Of a DNA stretch of 64,000 nt, positions 10,413 to 21,650 are shown piece by piece. Origin of the DNA: Leptasterias polaris (taxonomy: Eukaryota > Echinodermata > Asteroidea > Forcipulatida > Asteriidae); the NCBI GenBank assembly GCA_037783415.1, contig JAZGTN010000003.1, positions 4,378,501 to 4,442,500 on the forward strand, read 5' to 3'. Made by a program: the position numbers and the translations under genes. The notes beneath the pieces are model-generated. The model was not told the origin of the DNA. It searched no databases and saw only the letters and a list, made by a program, of their open reading frames with translations. The number at the start of each line of letters is the position of its first letter. Position 1 is the stretch's first letter.

Positions 10413-11863
10413 GAAAAGTTCAAGAGAAAGAGGAAAGCACCGTGAAAACCTCAAGAGAAAAGCACCGTGAAAAGTTCAAGAGAAAGAGAAAGAGAAAGAG
10501 AAAAGCACCGTGAAAAGTTTAAGAAAAAGAGAAAAGCACCGTGAAAAGAGAAAGAGAAAAGCAACGTGAAAAGTTTAAGAGAAAAGCACCGTGAAAAGTT
10601 CAAGAGAAAAGCTCAAGAGAAAAGCACCGTGAAAAGTTCAAGAGAAAGAGAAAAGCACCGTGAAGAGTTCAAGAGAAAGAGAAAAGCACCGTAAAAAGTT
10701 CAAGAGAAAGAGAAAAGCACCGTGAAAAGTTCAAGAGAAAAGCTCTAGAGAAAAGCACTGTGAAAAGCTCAAGAGAAAAGCACCGTGAAAAGCTCAAGAG
10801 AAAAGCACCGTGAAAAGTTTAAGAGAAAAGCACCGTGAAAAGTTCAAGAGAAAAGCTCTAGAGAAAAGCACTGTGAAAAGCTCAAGAGAAAAGCACCGTG
10901 AAAAGCTCAAGAGAAAAGCACTGTGAAAAGCTCAAGAGAAAATCACCGTGAAAAGTTCAAGAGAAAAGCTCAAGAGAAAAGCACCGTGAAAAGTTCAAGA
11001 GAAAAGCTCAAGAGAAAAGCAATGTGAAAAGCTCAAGAGAAAAGCACCGTGAAAAGTTCAAGAGAAAGAGAAAAGCATCGTGAAAAGTTTAAGAAAAAGA
11101 GAAAAGCACCGTGAAAAGTTCAAGAGAAAAGCACCATGAAAAGTTCAAGAGAAAGAGAAAAGCATCGTGAAAAGTTCAAGAGAAAAGCTCAAGAGAAAAG
11201 CACTGTGAAAAGCTCAAGAGAAAAGCACCGTGAAAAGCTCAAGAAAAAAGCACCGTGAAAAGCTCAAGAAAAAAGCACCGTGAAAAGTTCAAGAGAAAAG
11301 CTCAAGAGAAAAGCACCGTGAAAGTTCAAGAGAAAAGCACCGTGAAAAGTTCAAGAGAAAAGCTCAAGGGAAAAGCAACTTGAAAACCTCAAGAGAAAAG
11401 CACCGTGAAAAGTTCAAGAGAAAAGCACCGTGAAAAGTTCAAGAGAAAGAAAAAAGCACCGTGAAAAGTTTAAGAAAAAGAGAAAAGCACCGTAAAAAGT
11501 TCAAGAGAAAGAGAAAGAGTAAGAGAAAAGCAACGTGAAAAGTTTAAGAGAAAGAGAAAAGCACCATGAAAAGTTCCAAGAGAAAGAAAAAAGCACCATG
11601 AAAAGTTCAAGAGAAAAGCACCGTGAAAAGCTCAAGAGAAAAGCACCGCGAAAAGCTCAAGAGAAAAGCACTGTGAAAAGTTCAAGAGAAAGAGAAAGAG
11701 AAAAGCACCATGAAAAGCTGAAGAGAAAAGCACCGTGAAAAGTTCAAGAGAAAGAGAAAGAGAAAGAGAAAAGCAACGTGAAAAGTTTAAGAGAAAGAGA
11801 AAAGCACCATGAAAAGTTCCAAGAGAAAGAGAAAAGCACCATGAAAAGTTCAAGAGAAAAGCA
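10413..11863 (+). repeat. GA block 8 (1,451 bp)
   Basis: Carries CAATGTG near 11020, AGAGTAAGAG near 11517 and CACCGCG near 11645, all repeated 2,855 bp downstream in block 11. The frame at 11535-11738 starts at GTG and is not a gene. Confidence 0.96.
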
Positions 11864-12130
11864 GTTATTGTAAAAAATTCCTGTTATTGTAAAATTGTTT
11901 ATATAAAATGCGTTTACAATTTCGTAATGTTGACCTAATTTGATGAAAATTATAGAGATTTGCGCAAACTGCAATGTCCAATCTTACTGGTTTTGGCCTA
12001 TAGAGTATCAATATTTTTAGTTACACATACCTTGCATGACTTTGTTTAAGTGATATTTACAGATTTCAGCGAGGTGAAATAACCACAAATTTTGTTAATT
12101 TTCTCAAAACAGTTAATTTTAGGCAACTTT
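11864..12130 (+). repeat. Spacer copy 9, subfamily S1
   Basis: 267 bp; an S1 copy (AAACTGCAATG) inside S2 territory, so subfamilies are mixed by exchange here. Confidence 0.97.
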
Positions 12131-12489
12131 GAAAAGTTCAAGAGAAAGAGAAAAGCACCGTGAAAAGCTCAAGAGAAAAGCACCGTGAAAAGTTTAAGAG
12201 AAAAGCACCGTGAAAAGTTCAAGAGAAAAGCTCTAGAGAAAAGCACTGTGAAAAGCTCAAGAGAAAAGCACCGTGAAAAGCTCAAGAGAAAAGCACTGTG
12301 AAAAGCTCAAGAGAAAATCACCGTGAAAAGTTCAAGAGAAAAGCTGAAGAGAAAAGCACCGTGAAAAGTTCAAGAGAAAGAGAAAGAGAAAGAGAAAAGC
12401 AACGTGAAAAGTTTAAGAGAAAGAGAAAAGCACCATGAAAAGTTCCAAGAGAAAGAGAAAAGCACCATGAAAAGTTCAAGAGAAAAGCA
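12131..12489 (+). repeat. GA block 9 (359 bp), contains duplication junction
   Basis: At about 12,345 the unit order jumps from the AAATCACC region straight to the GCTGAAG terminal region. This is the junction of the 2,855-bp tandem duplication. Confidence 0.95.
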
Positions 12490-12756
12490 GTTATTGTAAA
12501 AAATTCCTGTTATTGTAAACTTGTTTATATAAAATGCGTTTACAATTTCGTAATGTTGACCTAATTTGATGAAATTTATAGAGATTTGCGCAAACCGCAA
12601 TGTCCAATCTTACTGGTTTTGGCCTATAGAGTATCAATATTTTTAGTTACACATACCTTGCATGACTTTGTTTAAGTGATACTTACAGATTTCAGCGAGG
12701 TGAAATAACCACAAATTTTGTTAATTTTCTCAAAACAGTTAATTTTAGGCAACTTT
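12490..12756 (+). repeat. Spacer copy 10, subfamily S2
   Basis: 267 bp; counterpart of copy 7 at +2,855 bp. Confidence 0.97.
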
Positions 12757-13000
12757 GAAAAGTTCAAGAGAAAGAGGAAAGCACCGTGAAAAGCTCAAGA
12801 GAAAAGCACTGTGAAAAGTTCAAGAGAAAGAGAAGAGAAAAGCACCATGAAAAGCTGAAGAGAAAAGCACCGTGAAAAGTTCAAGAGAAAGAGAAAGAGA
12901 AAGAGAAAAGCAACGTGAAAAGTTTAAGAGAAAGAGAAAAGCACCATGAAAAGTTCCAAGAGAAAGAGAAAAGCACCATGAAAAGTTCAAGAGAAAAGCA
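12757..13000 (+). repeat. GA block 10, minimal (244 bp)
   Basis: Counterpart of block 7, with the same single-base loss in the GAGAAAGAGAAG run. Confidence 0.96.
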
Positions 13001-13267
13001 GTTATTGTAAAAAATTCCTGTTATTGTAAACTTGTTTATATAAAATGCGTTTACAATTTCGTAATGTTGACCTAATTTGATGAAATTTATAGAGATTTGC
13101 GCAAACCGCAATGTCCAATCTTACTGGTTTTGGCCTATAGAGTATCAATATTTTTAGTTACACATACCTTGCATGACTTTGTTTAAGTGATACTTACAGA
13201 TTTCAGCGAGGTGAAATAACCACAAATTTTGTTAATTTTCTCAAAACAGTTAATTTTAGGCAACTTT
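13001..13267 (+). repeat. Spacer copy 11, subfamily S2
   Basis: 267 bp; counterpart of copy 8. Confidence 0.97.
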
Positions 13268-14718
13268 GAAAAGTTCAAGAGAAAGAGGAAAGCACCGTGA
13301 AAACCTCAAGAGAAAAGCACCGTGAAAAGTTCAAGAGAAAGAGAAAGAGAAAGAGAAAAGCACCGTGAAAAGTTTAAGAAAAAGAGAAAAGCACCGTGAA
13401 AAGAGAAAGAGAAAAGCAACGTGAAAAGTTTAAGAGAAAAGCACCGTGAAAAGTTCAAGAGAAAAGCTCAAGAGAAAAGCACCGTGAAAAGTTCAAGAGA
13501 AAGAGAAAAGCACCGTGAAGAGTTCAAGAGAAAGAGAAAAGCACCGTAAAAAGTTCAAGAGAAAGAGAAAAGCACCGTGAAAAGTTCAAGAGAAAAGCTC
13601 TAGAGAAAAGCACTGTGAAAAGCTCAAGAGAAAAGCACCGTGAAAAGCTCAAGAGAAAAGCACCGTGAAAAGTTTAAGAGAAAAGCACCGTGAAAAGTTC
13701 AAGAGAAAAGCTCTAGAGAAAAGCACTGTGAAAAGCTCAAGAGAAAAGCACCGTGAAAAGCTCAAGAGAAAAGCACTGTGAAAAGCTCAAGAGAAAATCA
13801 CCGTGAAAAGTTCAAGAGAAAAGCTCAAGAGAAAAGCACCGTGAAAAGTTCAAGAGAAAAGCTCAAGAGAAAAGCAATGTGAAAAGCTCAAGAGAAAAGC
13901 ACCGTGAAAAGTTCAAGAGAAAGAGAAAAGCATCGTGAAAAGTTTAAGAAAAAGAGAAAAGCACCGTGAAAAGTTCAAGAGAAAAGCACCATGAAAAGTT
14001 CAAGAGAAAGAGAAAAGCATCGTGAAAAGTTCAAGAGAAAAGCTCAAGAGAAAAGCACTGTGAAAAGCTCAAGAGAAAAGCACCGTGAAAAGCTCAAGAA
14101 AAAAGCACCGTGAAAAGCTCAAGAAAAAAGCACCGTGAAAAGTTCAAGAGAAAAGCTCAAGAGAAAAGCACCGTGAAAGTTCAAGAGAAAAGCACCGTGA
14201 AAAGTTCAAGAGAAAAGCTCAAGGGAAAAGCAACTTGAAAACCTCAAGAGAAAAGCACCGTGAAAAGTTCAAGAGAAAAGCACCGTGAAAAGTTCAAGAG
14301 AAAGAAAAAAGCACCGTGAAAAGTTTAAGAAAAAGAGAAAAGCACCGTAAAAAGTTCAAGAGAAAGAGAAAGAGTAAGAGAAAAGCAACGTGAAAAGTTT
14401 AAGAGAAAGAGAAAAGCACCATGAAAAGTTCCAAGAGAAAGAAAAAAGCACCATGAAAAGTTCAAGAGAAAAGCACCGTGAAAAGCTCAAGAGAAAAGCA
14501 CCGCGAAAAGCTCAAGAGAAAAGCACTGTGAAAAGTTCAAGAGAAAGAGAAAGAGAAAAGCACCATGAAAAGCTGAAGAGAAAAGCACCGTGAAAAGTTC
14601 AAGAGAAAGAGAAAGAGAAAGAGAAAAGCAACGTGAAAAGTTTAAGAGAAAGAGAAAAGCACCATGAAAAGTTCCAAGAGAAAGAGAAAAGCACCATGAA
14701 AAGTTCAAGAGAAAAGCA
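13268..14718 (+). repeat. GA block 11 (1,451 bp)
   Basis: Counterpart of block 8, sharing CAATGTG, AGAGTAAGAG and CACCGCG. Confidence 0.96.
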
Positions 14719-14985
14719 GTTATTGTAAAAAATTCCTGTTATTGTAAAATTGTTTATATAAAATGCGTTTACAATTTCGTAATGTTGACCTAATTTGATG
14801 AAAATTATAGAGATTTGCGCAAACTGCAATGTCCAATCTTACTGGTTTTGGCCTATAGAGTATCAATATTTTTAGTTACACATACCTTGCATGACTTTGT
14901 TTAAGTGATATTTACAGATTTCAGCGAGGTGAAATAACCACAAATTTTGTTAATTTTCTCAAAACAGTTAATTTTAGGCAACTTT
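14719..14985 (+). repeat. Spacer copy 12, subfamily S1
   Basis: 267 bp; counterpart of copy 9 and the last S1 spacer in the window. Confidence 0.97.
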
Positions 14986-15993
14986 GAAAAGTTCAAGAGA
15001 AAGAGAAAAGCACCGTGAAAAGCTCAAGAGAAAAGCACCGTGAAAAGTTTAAGAGAAAAGCACCGTGAAAAGTTCAAGAGAAAAGCTCTAGAGAAAAGCA
15101 CTGTGAAAAGCTCAAGAGAAAAGCACCGTGAAAAGCTCAAGAGAAAAGCACTGTGAAAAGCTCAAGAGAAAATCACCGTGAAAAGTTCAAGAGAAAAGCT
15201 CAAGAGAAAAGCAACGTGAAAAGCTCAAGAGAAAAGCACCGTGAAAAGTTCAAGAGAAAGAGAAAAGCATCGTGAAAAGTTTAAGAAAAAGAGAAAAGCA
15301 CCGTGAAAAGTTCAAGAGAAAAGCACCATGAAAAGTTCAAGAGAAAGAGAAAAGCATCGTGAAAAGTTCAAGAGAAAAGCTCAAGAGAAAAGCACTGTGA
15401 AAAGCTCAAGAGAAAAGCACCGTGAAAAGCTCAAGAAAAAAGCACCGTGAAAAGCTCAAGAAAAAAGCACCGTGAAAAGTTCAAGAGAAAAGCTCAAGAG
15501 AAAAGCACCGTGAAAGTTCAAGAGAAAAGCACCGTGAAAAGTTCAAGAGAAAAGCTCAAGGGAAAAGCAACTTGAAAACCTCAAGAGAAAAGCACCGTGA
15601 AAAGTTCAAGAGAAAAGCACCGTGAAAAGTTCAAGAGAAAGAAAAAAGCACCGTGAAAAGTTTAAGAAAAAGAGAAAAGCACCGTAAAAAGTTCAAGAGA
15701 AAGAGAAAGAGAAAGAGAAAAGCAACGTGAAAAGTTTAAGAGAAAGAGAAAAGCACCATGAAAAGTTCCAAGAGAAAGAAAAAAGCACCATGAAAAGTTC
15801 AAGAGAAAAGCACCGTGAAAAGCTCAAGAGAAAAGCACCGTGAAAAGCTCAAGAGAAAAGCACTGTGAAAAGTTCAAGAGAAAGAGAAAGAGAAAGAGAA
15901 AAGCAACGTGAAAAGTTTAAGAGAAAGAGAAAAGCACCATGAAAAGTTCCAAGAGAAAGAGAAAAGCACCATGAAAAGTTCAAGAGAAAAGCA
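14986..15993 (+). repeat. GA block 12 (1,008 bp)
   Basis: Matches block 9 up to about 15,200, then continues normally. The GCTGAAG unit before the spacer is missing: CACTGTG runs directly into the final GAGAAA run near 15,880. Confidence 0.95.
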
Positions 15994-16260
15994 GTTATTG
16001 TAAAAAATTCCTGTTATTGTAAACTTGTTTATATAAAATGCGTTTACAATTTCGTAATGTTGACCTAATTTGATGAAATTTATAGAGATTTGCGCAAACC
16101 GCAATGTCCAATCTTACTGGTTTTGGCCTATAGAGTATCAATATTTTTAGTTACACATACCTTGCATGACTTTGCTTAAGTGATACTTACAGATTTCAGC
16201 GAGGTGAAATAACCACAAATTTTGTTAATTTTCTCAAAACAGTTAATTTTAGGCAACTTT
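15994..16260 (+). repeat. Spacer copy 13, subfamily S2
   Basis: 267 bp; private change CTTTGCTTAAG instead of CTTTGTTTAAG near 16,170. Confidence 0.97.
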
Positions 16261-17735
16261 GAAAAGTTCAAGAGAAAGAGGAAAGCACCGTGAAAACCTC
16301 AAGAGAAAAGCACCGTGAAAAGTTCAAGAGAAAGAGAAAGAGAAAGAGAAAAGCACCGTGAAAAGTTTAAGAAAAAGAGAAAAGCACCGTGAAAAGAGAA
16401 AGAGAAAAGCAACGTGAAAAGTTTAAGAGAAAAGCACCGTGAAAAGTTCAAGAGAAAAGCTCAAGAGAAAAGCACCGTGAAAAGTTCAAGAGAAAGAGAA
16501 AAGCACCGTGAAGAGTTCAAGAGAAAGAGAAAAGCACCGTAAAAAGTTCAAGAGAAAGAGAAAAGCACCGTGAAAAGTTCAAGAGAAAAGCTCAAGAGAA
16601 AAGCACCGTGAAAAGTTTAAGAGAAAAGCACCGTGAAAAGTTCAAGAGAAAAGCTCTAGAGAAAAGCACTGTGAAAAGCTCAAGAGAAAAGCACCGTGAA
16701 AAGCTCAAGAGAAAAGCACTGTGAAAAGCTCAAGAGAAAATCACCGTGAAAAGTTCAAGAGAAAAGCTCAAGAGAAAAGCACCGTGAAAAGTTCAAGAGA
16801 AAAGCTCAAGAGAAAAGCAACGTGAAAAGCTCAAGAGAAAAGCACCGTGAAAAGTTCAAGAGAAAGAGAAAAGCATCGTGAAAAGTTTAAGAAAAAGAGA
16901 AAAGCACCGTGAAAAGTTCAAGAGAAAAGCACCATGAAAAGTTCAAGAGAAAGAGAAAAGCATCGTGAAAAGTTCAAGAGAAAAGCTCAAGAGAAAAGCA
17001 CTGTGAAAAGCTCAAGAGAAAAGCACCGTGAAAAGCTCAAGAAAAAAGCACCGTGAAAAGCTCAAGAAAAAAGCACCGTGAAAAGTTCAAGAGAAAAGCT
17101 CAAGAGAAAAGCACCGTGAAAGTTCAAGAGAAAAGCACCGTGAAAAGTTCAAGAGAAAAGCTCAAGGGAAAAGCAACTTGAAAACCTCAAGAGAAAAGCA
17201 CCGTGAAAAGTTCAAGAGAAAAGCACCGTGAAAAGTTCAAGAGAAAGAAAAAAGCACCGTGAAAAGTTTAAGAAAAAGAGAAAAGCACCGTAAAAAGTTC
17301 AAGAGAAAGAGAAAGAGAAAGAGAAAAGCAACGTGAAAAGTTTAAGAGAAAGAGAAAAGCACCATGAAAAGTTCCAAGAGAAAGAAAAAAGCACCATGAA
17401 AAGTTCAAGAGAAAAGCACCGTGAAAAGCTCAAGAGAAAAGCACCGTGAAAAGCTCAAGAGAAAAGCACTGTGAAAAGTTCAAGAGAAAGAGAAAGAGAA
17501 AAGCACCATGAAAAGCTGAAGAGAAAAGCACCGTGAAAAGTTCAAGAGAAAGAGAAAGAGAAAGAGAAAAGCAACGTGAAAAGTTTAAGAGAAAGAGAAA
17601 AGCACCGTGAAAAGTTCAAGAGAAAGAGAAAGAGAAAGAGAAAAGCAACGTGAAAAGTTTAAGAGAAAGAGAAAAGCACCATGAAAAGTTCCAAGAGAAA
17701 GAGAAAAGCACCATGAAAAGTTCAAGAGAAAAGCA
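16261..17735 (+). repeat. GA block 13 (1,475 bp)
   Basis: Full-length block lacking its first CTCTAGAG unit; ends with a 74-bp tandem duplication (listed separately). Confidence 0.95.
17541..17688 (+). repeat. 74-bp tandem duplication, occurrence 1
   Basis: The stretch from TTCAAGAG through the GAGAAA run and CAACGTG is present twice with period 74 bp just before spacer 14. The first copy ends in CACCGTG, the second in CACCATG. The same duplication recurs before spacers 22, 30 and 37. Confidence 0.93.
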
Positions 17736-18002
17736 GTTATTGTAAAAAATTCCTGTTATTGTAAACTTGTTTATATAAAATGCGTTTACAATTTCGTAAT
17801 GTTGACCTAATTTGATGAAATTTATAGAGATTTGCGCAAACCGCAATGTCCAATCTTACTGGTTTTGGCCTATAGAGTATCAATATTTTTAGTTACACAT
17901 ACCTTGCATGACTTTGTTTAAGTGATACTTACAGATTTCAGCGAGGTGAAATAACCACAAATTTTGTTAATTTTCTCAAAACAGTTAATTTTAGGCAACT
18001 TT
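17736..18002 (+). repeat. Spacer copy 14, subfamily S2
   Basis: 267 bp; the last S2 spacer before the S3/S4 territory. Confidence 0.97.
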
Positions 18003-19581
18003 GAAAAGTTCAAGAGAAAGAGGAAAGCACCGTGAAAACCTCAAGAGAAAAGCACCGTGAAAAGTTCAAGAGAAAGAGAAAGAGAAAGAGAAAAGCACCG
18101 TGAAAAGTTTAAGAAAAAGAGAAAAGCACCGTGAAAAGAGAAAGAGAAAAGCAACGTGAAAAGTTTAAGAGAAAGAGAAAAGCACCATGAAAAGTTCAAG
18201 AGAAAGAGAAAAGCACCATGAAAAGTTCAAGAGAAAGAGAAAAGCACCGTGAAAACCTCAAGAGAATAGCACCGTGAAAATCTCAAGAGAAAAGCACCGT
18301 GAAAAGTTCAAGAGAGAGAAAAGCACCATGAAAAGTTCAAGAGAAAGAGAAAAGCACTGTGAAAAGCTCAAGAGAAAAGCACCGTGAAAAGTTTAAGAGA
18401 AAAGCACCGTGAAAAGTTCAAGAGAAAAGCTCAAGAGAAAAGCACCGTGAAAAGTTCAAGAGAAAGAGAAAAGCACCGTGAAAAGTTCAAGAGAAAGAGA
18501 AAAGCACCGTAAAAAGTTCAAGAGAAAGAGAAAGAGAAAGAGAAAAGCAACGTGAAAAGTTTAAGAGAAAGAGAAAAGCACCATGAAAAGTTCCAAGAGA
18601 AAGAGAAAAGCACCATGAAAAGTTCAAGAGAAAAGCACTGTGAAAAGCTCAAGAGAAAAGCACCGTGAAAAGCTCAAGAGAAAATCACCGTGAAAAGTTC
18701 AAGAGAAAAGCTCAAGAGAAAAGCACCGTGAAAAGTTCAAGAGAAAAGCTCAAGAGAAAAGCAACGTGAAAAGCTCAAGAGAAAAGCACCGTGAAAAGTT
18801 CAAGAGAAAGAGAAAAGCACCGTGAAAAGTTTAAGAAAAAGAGAAAAGCACCGTGAAAAGTTCAAGAGAAAAGCACCGTGAAAAGTTCAAGAGAAAGAGA
18901 AAAGCATCGTGAAAAGTTCAAGAGAAAAGCTCAAGAGAAAAGCACTGTGAAAAGCTCAAGAGAAAAGCACCGTGAAAAGCTCAAGAGAAAAGTACCGTGA
19001 AAAGCTCAAGAAAAAAGCACCGTGAAAAGTTCAAGAGAAAAGCTCAAGAGAAAAGCACCGTGAAAAGTTCAAGAGAAAAGCTCAAGGGAAAAGCAACTTG
19101 AAAAGCTCAAGAGAAAAGCACCGTGAAAAGTTCAAGAGAAAAGCACCGTGAAAAGTTCAAGAGAAAGAAAAAAGCACCGTGAAAAGTTTAAGAAAAAGAG
19201 AAAAGCACCGTAAAAAGTTCAAGAGAAAGAGAAAGAGAAAGAGAAAAGCAACGTGAAAAGTTTAAGAGAAAGAGAAAAGCACCATGAAAAGTTCCAAGAG
19301 AAAGAAAAAAGCACCATGAAAAGTTCAAGAGAAAAGCACCGTGAAAAGCTCAAGAGAAAAGCACCGTGAAAAGCTCAAGAGAAAAGCACTGTGAAAAGTT
19401 CAAGAGAAAGAAAAAGAGAAAAGCACCATGAAAAGCTGAAGAGAAAAGCACTGTGAAAAGTTCAAGAGAAAGAGAAAGAGAAAGAGAAAAGCAACGTGAA
19501 AAGTTTAAGAGAAAGAGAAAAGCACCATGAAAAGTTCCAAGAGAAAGAGAAAAGCACCATGAAAAGTTCAAGAGAAAAGCA
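18003..19581 (+). repeat. GA block 14 (1,579 bp)
   Basis: Contains a full spacer-proximal module (GAGAAA run, CAACGTG, TTCCAAG, CACCATG) internally near 18,530-18,635 with no spacer after it; the sequence runs on into CACTGTG. Private change GAGAATAGC near 18,264. Confidence 0.94.
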
Positions 19582-19847
19582 GTTATTGTAAAAAATTCCT
19601 GTTATTGTAAAATTGTTTATATAAAATGCGTTTACAATTTCGTAATGTTGACCTAATTTGATGAAAATTATAGAGATTTGCGCAAACCGCATTGTCCAAT
19701 CTTACTGGTTTTGGCCTATAGAGTATCAATATTTTAGTTACACATACCTTGCATGACTTTGTTTAAGTGATATTTACAGATTTCAGCGAGGTGAAATAAC
19801 CACAAATTTTGTTAATTTTCTCAAAACAGTTAATTTTAGGCAACTTT
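19582..19847 (+). repeat. Spacer copy 15, subfamily S3
   Basis: 266 bp. S3 diagnostics: CCGCATTG (makes a minus-strand ATG) and one T fewer in ATATTTTAG. Confidence 0.97.
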
Positions 19848-21383
19848 GAAAAGTTCAAGAGAAAGAGAAAAGCACCGTGAAAACCTCAAGAGAAAAGCAC
19901 CGTGAAAAGTTCAAGAGAAAGAGAAAGAGAAAGAGAAAAGCACCGTGAAAAGTTTAAGAAAAAGAGAAAAGCACCGTGAAAAGAGAAAGAGAAAAGCAAC
20001 GTGAAAAGTTTAAGAGAAAGAGAAAAGCACCATGAAAAGTTCAAGAGAAAGAGAAAAGCACCATGAAAAGTTCAAGAGAAAGAGAAAAGCACCGTGAAAA
20101 CCTCAAGAGAAAAGCACCTTGAAAATCTCAAGAGAAAAGCACCGTGAAAAGTTCAAGAGAGAGAAAAGCACCATGAAAAGTTCAAGAGAAAGAGAAAAGC
20201 ACTGTGAAAAGCTCAAGAGAAAAGCACCGTGAAAAGTTTAAGAGAAAAGCACCGTGAAAAGTTCAAGAGAAAAGCTCAAGAGAAAAGCACCGTGAAAAGT
20301 TCAAGAGAAAGAGAAAAGCACCGTGAAAAGTTTAAGAGAAAAGCACCGTGAAAAGTTCAAGAGAAAAGCTCTAGAGAAAAGCACCGTGAAAAGCTCAAGA
20401 GAAAAGCACCGTGAAAAGCTCAAGAGAAAAGCACCGTGAAAAGCTCAAGAGAAAATCACCGTGAAAAGTTCAAGAGAAAAGCTCAAGAGAAAAGCACCGT
20501 GAAAAGTTCAAGAGAAAAGCTCAAGAGAAAAGCAACGTGAAAAGCTCAAGAGAAAAGCACCGTGAAAAGTTCAAGAGAAAGAGAAAAGCACCGTGAAAAG
20601 TTTAAGAAAAACAGAAAAGCACCGTGAAAAGTTCAAGAGAAATGCACCATGAAAAGTTCAAGAGAAAGAGAAAAGCATCGTGAAAAGTTCAAGAGAAAAG
20701 CTCAAGAGAAAAGCACTGTGAAAAGCTCAAGAGAAAAGCATCGTGAAAAGCTCAAGAGAAAAGCACCGTGAAAAGCTCAAGAAAAAAGCACCGTGAAAAG
20801 TTCAAGAGAACAGCTCAAGAGAAAAGCACCGTGAAAAGTTCAAGAGAAAAGCTCAAGGGAAAAGCAACTTGAAAAGCTCAAGAGAAAAGCACCGTGAAAA
20901 GTTCAAGAGAAAAGCACCGTGAAAAGTTCAAGAGAAAGAAAAAAGCACCGTGAAAAGTTCAAGAGAAAGAAAAAAGCACCGTGAAAAGTTTAAGAAAAAG
21001 AGAAAACCACCGTAAAAAGTTCAAGAGAAAGAGAAAGAGAAAAAAAAAAGCAACGTGAAAAGTTTAAGAGAAAGAGAAAAGCACCATGAAAAGTTCCAAG
21101 AGAAAGAGAAAAGCACCATGAAAAGTTCAAGAGAAAAGCACTGTGAAAAGCTCAAGAGAAAAGCATTGTGAAAAGCGCAAGAGAAAAGCACTGTGAAAAG
21201 TTCAAGAGAAAGAGAAAGAGAAAAGCACCATGAAAAGCTGAAGAGAAAAGCACCGTGAAAAGTTCAAGAGAAAGAGAAAGAGAAAGAGAAAAGCAACGTG
21301 AAAAGTTTAAGAGAAAGAGAAAAGCACCGTGAAAAGTTCCAAGAGAAAGAGAAAAGCACCATGAAAAGTTCAAGAGAAAAGCA
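19848..21383 (+). repeat. GA block 15 (1,536 bp)
   Basis: S3-to-S4 half of the dimer. Carries CACCTTG near 20,114, AACAGAAAAGC near 20,610 and an A9 run near 21,040 where block 17 has AAAAAGAAAAG. Confidence 0.95.
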
Positions 21384-21650
21384 GTTATTGTAAAAAATTC
21401 CTGTTATTGTAAAATTGTTTATATAAAATGCGTTTACAATTTCGTAATGTTGACCTAATTTGATGAAAATTATAGAGATTTGCGCAAACCGCAATGTCCA
21501 ATCTTACTGGTTTTGACCTATAGAGTATCAATATTTTTAGTTACACATACCTTGAATGACTTTGTTTAAGTGATATTTACAGATTTCAGCGAGGTGAAAT
21601 AACCACAAATTTTGTTAATTTTCTCAAAACAGTTAATTTTAGGCAACTTT
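21384..21650 (+). repeat. Spacer copy 16, subfamily S4
   Basis: 267 bp. S4 diagnostics: TTTTGACCTATAG and CCTTGAATGAC. Confidence 0.97.

Larger units (their letters stand above)
9491..15200 (+). repeat. 2,855-bp segmental tandem duplication
   Basis: 9,491-12,345 and 12,346-15,200 are colinear, each with spacers in the order S2, S2, S1 spaced 511 and 1,718 bp. They share rare variants CAATGTG, AGAGTAAGAG, CACCGCG and a one-base loss; I found no difference at the sites I compared. The edges are set by C/G mismatches at 12,346 versus 15,201. Confidence 0.93.
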
